From Eulemur rufifrons (Eukaryota > Chordata > Mammalia > Primates > Lemuridae), in the NCBI RefSeq assembly GCF_041146395.1, contig NC_090989.1:51858501-51922500 (forward strand): a stretch of DNA of 64,000 bases, given 5' to 3'. Positions 11,510 to 21,780 of the stretch are shown piece by piece. The notes beneath the pieces were generated by a model that was not told the DNA's origin, made no database searches, and was given only the letters and a program-made list of their open reading frames with translations. The translations under genes were made by a program, and so were the position numbers. Numbering within the stretch: position 1 is the first letter of the stretch; each line of letters opens with the position of its first letter.

Positions 11510-12308
11510 GTTATTGGCATATATGAATGCCTCTGATTTGTGTGTATTGATTTTGTAACCTGAGACTTTGCTGTATTCATTAATCAATTCCAGGAGTCTC
11601 TTGGTTGAATCCTTGGGGTTTTCCAGATATAACATCATATCATCAGCAAAGAGTGAGAGTTTGATCTCTTCTTTCCCTATTTGGAATCCCTTTATTCTGC
11701 TCTCTTGCCTGATAGCTCTCGCAAGGACTTCCAATACTATGTTGAAAAGTAATGGGGACAGTGGGAAGCCTTGTCTGGTTCCAGTTCGAAGTGGGAATGC
11801 TTTCAGTTTTTCCCCATTCAGTATGATGTTGGCTGTGGGTTTGTCATATATGGCTTGTATTATTTTTAGGTAGGTTCCATCAATGCCTATTTTGTTAAGC
11901 GTTCTTATCATAAAAGGGTGTTGAATTTTGTCAAATGCTTTTTCTCTATCTATTGAGAGGATCATATGGTTTTCATTTTTGCTTCTATTTATGTGGTGAA
12001 TTACATTTATAGATTTACGTATGTTGAACCACCCCTGCATCTCTGGGATGAAGCCCACTTGGTCGTGATGGATTATTTTTTTGATAAGCACTTGGATTCG
12101 ATTTGCTAGGATTTTATTGAGAATTTTTGCATCTATATTCATAAGAGAAATTGGTCTGTAGTTCTCTGTTTTTGTTGCATCCTTTCCCGGTTTTGGTATC
12201 AATGTTATGTTGGCTTGGTAAAACGTGTTGGGGAGAATTCCATCCTTCTCGATATTGGAGAATAGTGTATGTAGGCTGGGCACCTGTTCTTCTTTGTATG
12301 TGTGGTAA
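11510..12308 (-). pseudogene. L1 ORF2 reverse transcriptase fragment (inverted)
   Basis: This is a continuously open minus-strand stretch encoding the central reverse transcriptase. It has [19 protein letters not shown], the DREKAFDKI motif (with R where the related copy has A), [20 protein letters not shown] and the catalytic [14 protein letters not shown]. The protein reading continues beyond 12308 only into antisense 3' UTR, so the amino end of the open frame is not real ORF2. The absence of stops over about 265 codons suggests a young insertion. It has no start and no C-terminal part, so it cannot yield a working enzyme. Confidence 0.88.
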
Positions 12309-12338
12309 AGAGGTGGGGCGTGGGGGGAGGGGATAGGT

Positions 12339-12520
12339 GTATGCCTACATGATGAGTGCATTGTGCACTGTCTGGGGAATGGTCACGCTTGAAGGTGCTG
12401 ACTCGGAGGGGGGTGCGAGGAGGGGATGGGTGTATACCTACATGATGAGTGCAATGCGCACTGTCTGGGGAATGGACACACCTGGAGCTCTGACTTGGGG
12501 GGATAGGCGGTACATGGACA
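12339..12520 (+). repeat. Dimeric repeat in L1 3' UTR
   Basis: Two units start at 12339 and 12432 (93 bp apart) and share 'cctacatgatgagtgca' followed by 'gcactgtctggggaatgg'. This is the clearest copy of the 3' UTR duplication in the window. Confidence 0.8.
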
Positions 12521-12585
12521 ACGTATGTAACCTGAACTTTTGTACCCCCATAATAAGCTGAAATAAATAAATAAATAAATAAAAA

Positions 12586-12603
12586 GCATATTTTGCTACT
12601 TGG
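12586..12603 (+). other. Short extra segment after L1 tail, then second poly(A)
   Basis: GCATATTTTGCTACTTGG follows the (AAAT)n tail and is itself followed by an A run that merges with the target-site duplication. The pattern fits a very short 3' transduction. Untemplated or host-derived filler is an alternative. Confidence 0.5.
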
Positions 12604-12606
12604 AAA

Positions 12607-12624
12607 AAAAAAGATACTAAAACT
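12607..12624 (+). repeat. Target-site duplication, right copy (18 bp)
   Basis: Exact copy of 11492-11509, embedded in an A run that also forms the end of the inserted element. Confidence 0.9.
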
Positions 12625-13395
12625 AATGAGTGAGTTTAACAAGTTTGCAGGATTCAAGAGCAATATGCAAAAATCAACTTTATCTTTATATACAAACAAT
12701 AAACAATTGGGTATAGAAAAAAACATCATTTATAACACAAAACATATGAAATACTTAAGAATAAATCTAACAAAAATTTGCAGTACCTATACGCTGAAAA
12801 CTACAAAACATTGCTGAGAAAAATTAAAGAAAGCCTACACAGAGATAAACCATATTCATGGGTTAGAAAACTCAGTAATTTTAAGATATCAATTTCCTTA
12901 AAAAAGATCCATAGATTCAGTGCAAGCCCAATTAAAATCCCACCAGGCATATTTTATAGAAATTGACAAGATAAATGGATAAAGAAATTTTGGTATAGCC
13001 ACACATAGAATACTATTTAGCCATATAAAGGAATGAACTATTGATATACATAACAATGTTGATCAATATGTTGAGTTCAGAATGCCAAACTAGAGTACAT
13101 ACTATAGTATTCCATTCATATAAAATTTTAGAAAATGAAATATACTTTCAAGTGACAGAAAGCAAAACAGTGGTTGCCTGAGGATAAGTGAACAGGCGGG
13201 AAGGAGGGAGGGATTTCAGTGAAACGTAAGGAAACTTTTGAGAGTGAGGGACATGTTTATTATTTTAAATAATGGCAATGGTTTCAAGGGTGGTAATAGT
13301 TTCCATGGTATCATTCACAGTAATAGTTTCATGAGGTTTTCATATGCCACAACTTACCAGTTTGTGCATTTCAAATATATTAATAGTGCAAATAG
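12607..13395 (+). pseudogene. Old L1, ORF2 remainder and 3' UTR
   Basis: This continues the old L1 after the duplication. ORF2-like sequence runs to about 12970 ('agcaatatgcaaaaatcaac', 'caatttccttaaaaaagatc'). It then jumps to 3'-terminal sequence ('ggtatagccacacatagaat', 'gtggttgcctgaggataag', 'tgtgcatttcaaatatatta'), so roughly 1.5 kb or more of ORF2 is deleted at about 12972. The 3' end resembles L1M-type elements. Confidence 0.78.
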
Positions 13396-13559
13396 CTGTT
13401 TTTTTTAAAAAAAGAAAAAGACTGTAGATAATTGCTGTAGATGTCAAGTTGGAAGAGAATCAAATAGTGGGGTATGAATGGAATCTGGTACACAAGTGGA
13501 AGGACTGGCTTTATGTCAGATCCCAGATTCAAGCACAAAGGCAAACAAGGCCATTGCAA

Positions 13560-14420
13560 AAGCTGGGAGGTGAGTAGATGCAGCGTAGAAGTCCTTAGAA
13601 GTTCTCTTTGAGGTGTTTCCACTTTCTCAGTGAAATAGGAAGTGATGTCATTAATTGGGATTACAAATGGAGGAAAAGGTTTGAAGGATTTGAGGAAAGA
13701 GGAGAGAGTGTGAAATAGTAGTACAGGATTGTCCACAGTAGTCCAGAAAAATTCAGTATGATTGCCAGGTAACATTAAAAACCCACTTGATGTTCATGGC
13801 CATAAATTTAAAGTGTGACCATTCAGCACGGTTGGATATTCTTCTCCAGTAAATGGACAGGTGCAAGTATGGAGTAGGCAAAGAGCTCTTTTAACTAGAG
13901 TTGTGGTTTTTTCCAAGTACATTCAATGAAGTGAAAGAGGAACAAAATAATTGAGCATATGTGCAAGAAGTATCTAGAATGATTGCCCATGGAATTTGAG
14001 CCTGGTCAGAGAGTGAAATGCAGGAAATCAATATATTAAAGGTGCTGTCATCATTGGTAAGGACATGGTTTAGAGTAATACCATATGAGTGAAAGCTGAA
14101 ACGGGGCAAAGAACAACATCAGTGGAGGACAGAATGTTGAAAGGATGATCAAACTGAAATTGAACTCAAGTAGAAATAAATCAGAAATGGTGTTGATAAA
14201 AGTGTCAGGTAGTCAGGTGCTAAAATCTTTGAGAAAAGAGGGTAATAACCCAGAGGCTGAGAAGACAGCAAAATGATAGAAAGTGAGTTATATAAGCAGA
14301 TGACATAAAATTCCTTTCCAGTTCCAGAAGTATGAGATCTGTGAAAGAAAAACTATCAATAGTTGAGTGAGTTAATGGGGAAGTAATGTTTAAGGATCCA
14401 GAGGGTAGGATTTGGAGAAA
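13560..14420. repeat. Ancient interspersed repeat, family not assigned
   Basis: Wording such as 'cttgatgttcatggccataaatttaaagtg' (split over 13785-13820) and 'agtggaggacagaatgttg' feels like a known mammalian-wide repeat, but I cannot name it with confidence. No open frame longer than about 130 codons is present. Confidence 0.3.
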
Positions 14421-15239
14421 TAAGCTTCCATGAGAGCAAAACTAGAGAGTTGTCATGTGAAATATTTGCTGATTCTGGACCATGACTTCTAGGAAGCACA
14501 ATGAAAATGTTTCAGGAGTTGAAGACAGGTAGGAAAAGGGAGCATACAGTTATGCAGAGCCTTACAGGGAATCCTAGAGATAAAGGATGGCTGGTAGTCT
14601 GGGGCTTCTCTTAGTGTCTAACAAATCAGGAATAGAAGGTCTAAGATTTGTCCTGGTGGATTCAAGGTAGATAATGTTGATGATGATCTGAGCTTAGAAG
14701 TAAGGAGGGCTAGGTGTCTGGAATTTCTCTTGACCCCTCTGCATAGAGTCAAGGAAGTCTCCAGATATGGGACCTTAGTCCCAGGGCTAAGTATAGATCA
14801 GTCTTCAGGGAGGCATGGTCTTAGTCACAGTGCATGGGTTCACCTTTGACTCCTATTGTAGTAAGGGGTAAACTTACAGGAATTTTGCTGGCTCACTCTT
14901 GATTATTTGTATAATTCGAGATGTCTAGAGAAGGCAAAAAATATGAAAATATTCATTCCTAAACCAATTCCCAATCTAGATTTCCATTCCATCTCTCACA
15001 CACTTACAACCCCGACCTTCACCCTATCCCTAGTTATAATAGTTTAGAGAATGGGTGACAGTGTAAGTGACAGAGTAAACATGTCTTTGTGCACATTATT
15101 TAACACTATTAAAAATAATCTAAAGTAAAACATTTTAGAATTTTAGGTTGCATCAAAGTATGCAACTATGTGAACTTTTATATCTTAATATTCCACTCCC
15201 ACCCTATTTTCACCTTTCTACCCCATCTTCCTCTCCCCA
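14421..15239. other. Unassigned DNA
   Basis: No family, exon or RNA gene recognised. Slightly G-rich on the + strand up to about 14860. Confidence 0.4.
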
Positions 15240-15665
15240 CATACACACACCATGAACTACTCATTCTTAACTACTCAAACTTTCCAAATCTATGATACAC
15301 TTTCATTGGTCTGTGCCTTTGCTTATGCTACTCTGTTGGCCTGGAATTTCATTCCCTATCCCTCATCCTGTGGATATATTCTTACTTTGACCTAATTCAA
15401 AGGGCTTCTCCTGAGAAGGCTCCCCCTGTTGTCTCAGATCAGATGCTCTATTCTTAGTGCTGTACCCTACTTCACACATACTGCTTCATCAGAACTTACC
15501 ACATAACATGCTAGTTATTCATGTAATTGTCTTCCATGATAGATAATGAGTCTTCAAAGTCAGGAAATGCTATTCAACTTTATAATACAAGGGCCTCAAG
15601 TACCAGGTCTTGTTCAATTAAATTGAACATAAGGTGAGTACTTTATAAGGTAAGTATTAAATATT
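15240..15665 (+). repeat. L2 LINE fragment
   Basis: Forward L2: 'gtgcctttgcttatgctact', 'ttggcctggaatttcattcc', 'agggcttctcctgagaaggc' and 'caggtcttgttcaattaa' correspond in order to the L2 ORF2 tail and 3' UTR (cctttgcacttgctgttccct, ctggaatgctcttccc). Confidence 0.75.
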
Positions 15666-17977
15666 TTTGAATAAGTGCTGTTGTCAAAAGCTAAATGCAT
15701 ATGAAGCTCATCCAAGTTTGCAAAAATATGACTCATATACACTTTTATTAATAAATAGCTTATTCATCTTTATAAAAATATTATGAGAAAATAAGCCTTA
15801 AGAATTTTATAAATGGAACTATTTATCTTATTTTACAATAAAATAAATGGTTTAGTCATCCCAGCTGTATAACTGGAGTTAGGAGCCTCAAACTGGCTTA
15901 ATAAATATAGTCAGTTTCAGTGAAGAATTAAGGAATAAAACTGTACCCTACTATCAAGGTGCCATAATACTATGCACTTAAAAAGCACAGAGGAAGCAAA
16001 AGGTTAATTGGAATTTAAAACAAACCCCATTTTAGTAGACTAAATAAGTCTTTAATCAAAAGGTGGAATTCAGCATTAAACGCTATAATAAATATGTGTT
16101 ACCGTCTGAGACGGTCTGAGATCTTGGCTTGTAAAAGTATGGTAAATCAAGTGAACTTTATGAGAATACAAACTACGTTGCAGCACATAGGAATGCAGCG
16201 AGCTAGCCACAGTGCAAACAATCTGGTGAGGCACAAGTTGCAACATAATTCAAAACCTACCAGCCATGGATGGAGCAAAAGCGTAAGTCATAAGCAATTT
16301 ATCCAGCAGGATTAATTAATAACACAATGTTAGCCCAAACCAGTTCAAGTATGTGGACATCCCAGGAGGTCATCTCAGATTTTAGAACTTGTTTAAAACT
16401 GAAATCAAGTACAAACCCTGACACAATCAAACGGTCATGGAATGACAATAAATCTAGGTCTTTCTGAGGTTTAATTTTCAAGTATAAGGTTTTATTTGAA
16501 AAATCTGTATTTAATCATTTATTTTGTTATTGCATTAACATGAAAGATAATGCATAATAATGTCAATAATTTGTCTGAAAGTCAGTAAAAAGAATTGCAA
16601 GCTGTCAACACTTTTAAAAGGTTGTGCCAGTCATACTGACAGAAGCAATTCACAGCCTTCTTTGCTGGACACTCACAGAATGTCCAAAATTGACACGCTA
16701 GGAAATTCTATTTTCTCTGAACTTACAGTTTATCCCAGAAAATTGGTGTTTCATATCACTGGGATAACAAAAAGCTGCAACTCCTTCACACTGAGTTCTC
16801 ACCCTGCGCCATGTGACACAGATGCCATCTCGATCTTGAGAAAGGCTTCAAGAAGGAAATAAGGGGATGTTCATGTCCTTCTTAAGTAAAGAGAAACAAA
16901 AAGCTTGCTTTTTCCTCTCATGAAAGATCACCCTCCCAGTTAGGAGCTTCACCAGCACTGTATTTCCCACAAATGTAAAGTTCTGTACATTCTTTCAGTC
17001 CATCTACAAAGCTAAAACTTCTCACAAGCCAATAAGCATTAGCATTAAGTGACATTTATGAAGTCCCACGTTTGCATAACTGTGTGTAGAAAATTTATAA
17101 TACAATCTAAAGGCAGCTCTCTCCAGAATTACTTTACATATTAAATTTTTAAATCACAGAAGGAATCATATAGAGATGACAACTGTGCAATTATCTGCAC
17201 AGTTGCTGCAATCACCAGCAAGAAAAACAGCCATGAATACACACAGTGTGACCAAAACATCCAGAATTCAGTACCCATAGTTTTATGTAAAAGAGTGAAA
17301 AGACAGTCTTCCATTTGCCTGTAATTTATAGAAGAATGTGGTAACCAAAGGAAACTGAATTTGAGACGCTCAGAACATGCCAAATTAAAACTCAGAAGGG
17401 CCTGGGTTCTTATAACCTCTAACCCACTCCATGCACGCTACAGCCTTTATCTCTCTCTTTTGGGTTCAACAACATATCAACGTTACTTCCTACTGACGAT
17501 TTACATCCAAAGTGATGGTAACCATCATGTTATCAGTGTATACTGTATAAATTGAGGCTGCGGCATTAGCAGTTCCAACAAAAAGTGACTGTTGATTTCA
17601 GAATTCTGCCTTAGGAAGCTAAAAATGCACACACACACAAAAGTAATTTCCCTTGTTCCTTCAGTGTAAATAGCCAAGCTAGAACCTAGAAAGATACCCT
17701 GTCAAGGAACTTACTGTTGTCATAAAATGCAAGAGTTGCAATAATAATATATTTTGACATATCAGAAGAGCAGCTCAGCAGAATTCCCACCCAGGATGGG
17801 CAGGTTCCACAACGCCAACGGTGAAATTGATGGAGGCAGGGTTCACAGGCCAACAAGCTCGGCCAACACAAGTTTGCTATGTGCACTGGCAGGGGATTGA
17901 CACTTTCCACAGCCGCTCAGAGTCAGCAGAAGTAGAAGTATGAAAAAATGGAAGAACAGACTTCTCTCATCCTATTA
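15666..17977. other. Unassigned DNA, no recognised repeats
   Basis: About 2.3 kb without a recognised transposable element, which is unusually long for this window. Minus-strand open frames of 80 and 74 codons (17141-17383, 17686-17910) have no recognisable domain. A perfect 9-bp-stem inverted repeat sits at 17181-17204. Conserved non-coding DNA is possible but cannot be shown from one sequence. Confidence 0.45.
17181..17204. other. Perfect inverted repeat (hairpin)
   Basis: AACTGTGCA (17181-17189) and TGCACAGTT (17196-17204) are exact complements around a 6-nt loop. Confidence 0.75.
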
Positions 17978-17986
17978 CAGTTTGCT

Positions 17987-18283
17987 TTTTCTTTTTCTTT
18001 TTCTTTTTTTTTTTTTTTTTTCATTAAGACAGGCCAGAGTACAGTGGCTCAAACATAGCCCACTACAGTCTCAAACTCCTGGGCTCAAGTGATCCTCCCA
18101 CCTCAGCCTCCTGAGTAGCTGAGACTACAGGCACAAGTCACCAAGCCCAGCTAATTTTTTTTTTTGTGGTGGGTAGAGCAGGGGGTCTATCTTGCCCACA
18201 CTGGTCCGAACTCCTGGCTTCAAGCGATCCTCTCACCTCAGCCTCCCAAACTGCTGGGATCACAGGTGTGAGACACTGTCCGC
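17987..18283 (-). mobile_element. Alu SINE, antisense, AluJ-like
   Basis: It begins with a poly(T) tract (reverse tail), then 'ggccagagtacagtggctca', 'tcctgggctcaagtgatcct', 'tgagtagctgagactacagg', and ends with the reversed left arm 'caaactgctgggatcacagg'. The 9-bp repeat CAGTTTGCT flanks it (17978-17986 and 18284-18292), a likely target-site duplication. Confidence 0.93.
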
Positions 18284-18292
18284 CAGTTTGCT

Positions 18293-19449
18293 AATTCTTA
18301 GCAGATACTTTGATTTCCTACTCTGTCTCTGCCTGGGAATGCCTAAACTCTGAACAATGTAATTTTTCCTTGACCATGATCTTCATTTGGACAGCAAAGA
18401 ATCTTAGATGGAGGATTTGAGCCCCTCTAAATTAAGGTGATTTAAATTGCTCTTAAACATGTACGGGATAAAGGTATGAATATGTATATGAATATACCCC
18501 CAATTGTTTTATTTTTGCCACAGGGAGATCTTAAAAAATTAAAATTATCTATGTGGAAACTTCATAGCAATGGAAAGTTTTCCTGAAGAAAAGCAAGTAT
18601 CTACCTACATTACACTTAAATTACCCTTTTTGCCACATTGAAGAATAGATTTGAATTCAGTTATCCTAGCAGTAAACATGGTTCTTTAATTGCCTTCTTA
18701 AAAGTCTTATTAACATTTTATTGCAACACAGGTTGAACCTCATTTTTATGAATATTTCATAATGAAAACTATGCCTCATATAATTTCTTTTTTTTTACTT
18801 TGTAGCAATTGGTAAATTGAGTTCAACACCTTCAACAATCTAGCAATTATTCTGCTGCCATACTTCATGTAGACACTGCAGAGCAAGGTGGAAAGGGGTA
18901 TTAGGAAGCCAGAATCACAAATAAGTCTACTCCTGGAAGAGTTTAAATCATTATTAACCTCCAAACTCATCACTAAAAAAGGGGGGAAAAAAAGTCTCTC
19001 CAAAGTGTAATGACACAAATGAAGCTCAAGAACATGTTAGTCACCTAATAACCAGAATTAAATAAGTAATCTAGTTTAATTCAAAATTCAAACCAAAAAC
19101 ATCTGTAGAGCCACTATGAACAAGACATTCAAAGGAGAAGACCGTGTGCCTTAATAAGCTGTCACAAGTACTAGAAAACAAGATTCTGAGAGATTTAATT
19201 GGAGTAGAGAAGAAGCATTTAAAAAGTGAGAGATCATATTTTTGGAACAACAAGAAACATGGCATGGAGGATTTGATATTGGGAATAAAATTTGGCACAA
19301 AGGGTTTTTCTAGAGATTTGTTTAGCTGTCATTTATCTCTCAAAAGTAAACATGAAGAGGACATCACTAATATGAATAAAGTAAACTTTTTGTAACCTAT
19401 ATAATCATTTGGGCAAAGAGCACAAAGAATCATTTAATTCTTATGTTTG
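18293..19449. other. Unassigned DNA
   Basis: No family or exon recognised. Open frames up to 83 codons lie on both strands around 19070-19395, overlapping each other, with no domain. Confidence 0.45.
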
Positions 19450-19731
19450 ATCTTCCCCTGTCTATATCTCTGACTAATTTACCTGGCATATAGCGTTTAT
19501 TTTTTTAATGTAGCTGAATGTAGTTGAATATCTAAATATATTTTGATACATTTATGTTACACAATATTATGCAGTAGTTTAAAAATGGGTAGATTTACAT
19601 GTAGTTAGATAAAATAAATTTCCAGAATATATGTTGAATGAAAAATTCAGCTGTAAAATGTTGCATACAGTATAATATTATATATGCCAAGAACACTAAG
19701 GAGAGTTGTAGTTTATGAAATTCTATTTATC
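19450..19731 (+). repeat. Possible old L1 3' end
   Basis: 'cacaatattatgcagtagtt' and 'catacagtataatattatat' resemble the 3'-terminal region of old L1M elements (atactatgcagc.gt, acagtatgtatagtatg). Highly diverged. Confidence 0.4.
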
Positions 19732-19746
19732 TAAATTCTAAACCCC

Positions 19747-19816
19747 GTGCATTGCGCACCGTTTGGGGAGTGGTAACACTTGAAGGTGCTGACTCGGGAA
19801 AGGGGGGGTGGGGAAA
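19747..19816 (+). repeat. Young L1 3' UTR fragment
   Basis: It starts 'gtgcattgcgcaccgtttgg' and includes 'gaaggtgctgactcggga', identical in wording to the first 3' UTR unit of the full-length L1. It stops at a short A run without the second unit or the true L1 3' end. Confidence 0.85.
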
Positions 19817-20012
19817 AAAATATGAAACTATTGTTTTTAACTTGCACTGTTCACTTAATAATTTATCATGAATATTTCCCATATTATTTCATATCATTGT
19901 ACAAGAAATAATGTATACATTATGAGGACATACTGTATCTAACAAGATATACTGTTAGACTCTTTGATTCTGTAAAATTAAATTGAAAAAAAAATAAATA
20001 AATAAATAAATA

Positions 20013-20545
20013 AAAGTGGGCAAATGACATAAACAGGTATTTTTCAAAAGAAGATATTCAAATGGCCAACAAATGTGAAAAAATGCTCCACATCACTGAT
20101 CATCAGAGAAATGCAAATTAAAACCACAGTGAGATATCACCTTACCCTAGTCTGAATGACCATTATTAAAAAGTCAAAAAACAATTGGTGTTGGTGAAAA
20201 GGGAATGCTTATACACTGTTGGTGGGAATGTAAAGTAGTACAACCTCTATGGAAAACAATATGGAGATTTCTTAAAGAATTAAAAGTAGAGCTACCATTT
20301 GATTCAACTATCCCACTACTGGGTATCTACCTAAAGGAAAGGAAGCCATTATATCAAAAAGATACCTGCACTTATACGTTCATCACAGCATGATTCACAA
20401 TTGCAAAGATATGGAATCAACCTAAATGCCCACCAACAAATGAGTGGATAAACAAAAGTGGTATATATATACCATGGAATACTACTCAGCCATAAAAAGA
20501 ACAAAAGAAAACAAAATTATGTCTCTTGCAGCAAGATTTATATTT
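20013..20545 (+). pseudogene. L1 ORF2 3' fragment
   Basis: Decayed ORF2 C-terminal sequence: 'gtgggcaaatgacataaaca', 'catcagagaaatgcaaatta', 'cccactactgggtatctacc', 'taccatggaatactactcag'. A short open frame (20205-20393) encodes the region after the cysteine-rich motif. It is more diverged from the young L1 copies than they are from each other, so it derives from an older lineage. Confidence 0.82.
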
Positions 20546-20560
20546 ACAACAACAATTTCA

Positions 20561-20695
20561 GGCGGCGGTGGCACCTGGGCACGGTGGCTCACTCCTGGAT
20601 CACTTGAGGTCAGGAGTTCGAGATCAGCCTGAGCAAGAGTGAGACCCCCCCCCCCGCTGTCTCTACTAAAAATAGAAAAAAAAATTACCCAGTCA
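20561..20695 (+). mobile_element. Short Alu left-arm fragment with its own TSD
   Basis: 'ctgggcacggtggctcactc' is followed directly by 'ctggatcacttgaggtcagg', skipping about 35 bp of the standard left arm. The wording 'gcctgagcaagagtgagacc' and 'ctctactaaaaatagaaaa' resembles strepsirrhine Alu. It stops in the middle linker with no right arm and no terminal poly(A). ACAACAACAATTTCA flanks it exactly (20546-20560 and 20696-20710). Confidence 0.85.
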
Positions 20696-20710
20696 ACAAC
20701 AACAATTTCA

Positions 20711-20798
20711 AAATACTTAGAAATGAACTTAATAAGAAATTTGCAAAACTGATGAATAAAGCTATAAAACTTGACAAAAAAATAAATAAATAAATAAA
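20711..20798 (+). pseudogene. L1 ORF2 internal fragment with (AAAT)n tail
   Basis: 'aaaatacttagaaatgaact' corresponds to the region after the reverse transcriptase F-A-D-D motif (the K-Y-L-G block), which normally lies upstream of the piece at 20013. It runs directly into an (AAAT)n tail. Confidence 0.6.
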
Positions 20799-20813
20799 TA
20801 AATTCTAAACCCC

Positions 20814-21360
20814 TAAAACTCAATTGACTTGAGCCTTTAGGCAATAACTTTGAAAACTTGGTATAGGCCAACCCAAGGCAGACCTTTTTTTTTTAAGTTT
20901 TCAAGATAGAATTCAACCCCAGGAATGGTATAACTCTAAAAGATAGACAACAACTTGTATAGGGAGGCAAAGACTTCAGGGTGGTGGTGGTATTCAATCT
21001 CTCTATCTTGGCACAGTATCCAGGAGTGGCCTAGGAGGCCGGGGTGTCCCAGCTCCAGCCTTGGCATTTTAGCTCAGCTCCTGCCAGACACTCTAATGGA
21101 CCTCGGCGATGCTCATTGAGGAACTCTGAGAGACTGTGAACTTCCTGTCTTGAATCCTTCATTTCATTCCCACAGCTTTCAAGTATACTGGCCATCAATG
21201 CGCCCAAAGTATGTTTTACTAAATAAAATTAAAAGCTACTGATATCAAGCAGCAGGGAAAGAAAATGACTAAAAATACACTTATAGACCAGCAATTAAAT
21301 TACCTGTAACCTGACCCACTACTGTGGTCCCTGACCCAGGATCCCACGTCCACTGTTGTC
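20814..21360. other. Unassigned DNA
   Basis: A mildly GC-rich patch (20960-21150) has no recognised family or exon. Confidence 0.4.
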
Positions 21361-21780
21361 CCCTATACCAGTCTTCTCAGGCTGCCATAACAAAATCCCA
21401 CAGACTGGGTGGCTTAAACAAGAGAAAGTTATTTTCTCACAGTTCTGGAGTCTGGAAGTTCAAAATCAAGGTGTAGGCAAGTTTGATTTCTGAGGAGGCC
21501 TCTCTTCGTGGTTTGCAAGTGGGCACCTTATCACTGTGTCCTCACAGGCCTCTTGTCTGTGCATGAACATAGAGAGATGTAGAGAGACAGAGAATCACGT
21601 GTGTTCTTGTGTCTCTTCCTCTTCTTCCAAGGATACCAGTCCTGTTAGATTAGGACCCCTTCCCTATGACCTAACTTAACTTTTGTTATCTCCTTATAGG
21701 CCCTATCTCCAAACACAGTCACATGGGGAGTTAGGGGTCCACCATATGAATTTTCAGGGGACATAATTCAGTCCATAGCA
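21361..21780 (-). repeat. MLT1 LTR (ERVL-MaLR), reverse
   Basis: It begins 'caggctgccataacaaaatc' and 'cacagactgggtggcttaaa' (reversed LTR 3' end) and ends 'aggggacataattcagtcca' (reversed 5' end). 'ttctggagtctggaagttca' lies between. This is the standard layout of a near-complete solo MLT1-type LTR. No internal retroviral sequence is attached. Confidence 0.88.

Larger units (their letters stand above)
11510..12606 (+). mobile_element. L1 insertion with 5' inversion (twin priming)
   Basis: The 3' part (12309-12585) is the young L1 3' UTR in sense orientation, ending in an (AAAT)n tail. The 5' part (11510-12308) is L1 ORF2 reverse transcriptase sequence in the opposite orientation. The switch falls at a short GAGGTGGGG-like junction. 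An 18-bp perfect target-site duplication flanks the whole. This is the signature of twin-primed L1 reverse transcription. A short extra segment follows the tail (12586-12603). Confidence 0.93.
19732..20813 (+). mobile_element. Composite L1-derived insertion bounded by 15-bp direct repeat
   Basis: TAAATTCTAAACCCC occurs at 19732-19746 and again at 20799-20813, the second copy directly after an (AAAT)n tail. Between them lie four pieces in unusual order. They are a young L1 3' UTR fragment (19747-19816), a 170-bp non-young segment ending in another (AAAT)n run (about 19986-20012), L1 ORF2 3' sequence (20013-20545), and L1 ORF2 sequence from further upstream (20711-20775). An Alu fragment interrupts the last two. 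The bounding repeat suggests one insertion, but nested events are also possible. Confidence 0.6.

Noticed and set aside
12205..12729. 174-codon minus-strand frame at the end of the inverted L1
   Set aside because: It reads antisense through the GC-rich L1 3' UTR repeat and tail; no protein similarity.
17141..17383. 80-codon minus frame with a hydrophobic stretch, considered as an exon with a membrane segment
   Set aside because: No recognisable family and no neighbouring exon; it also overlaps the inverted repeat. Left as unassigned DNA.
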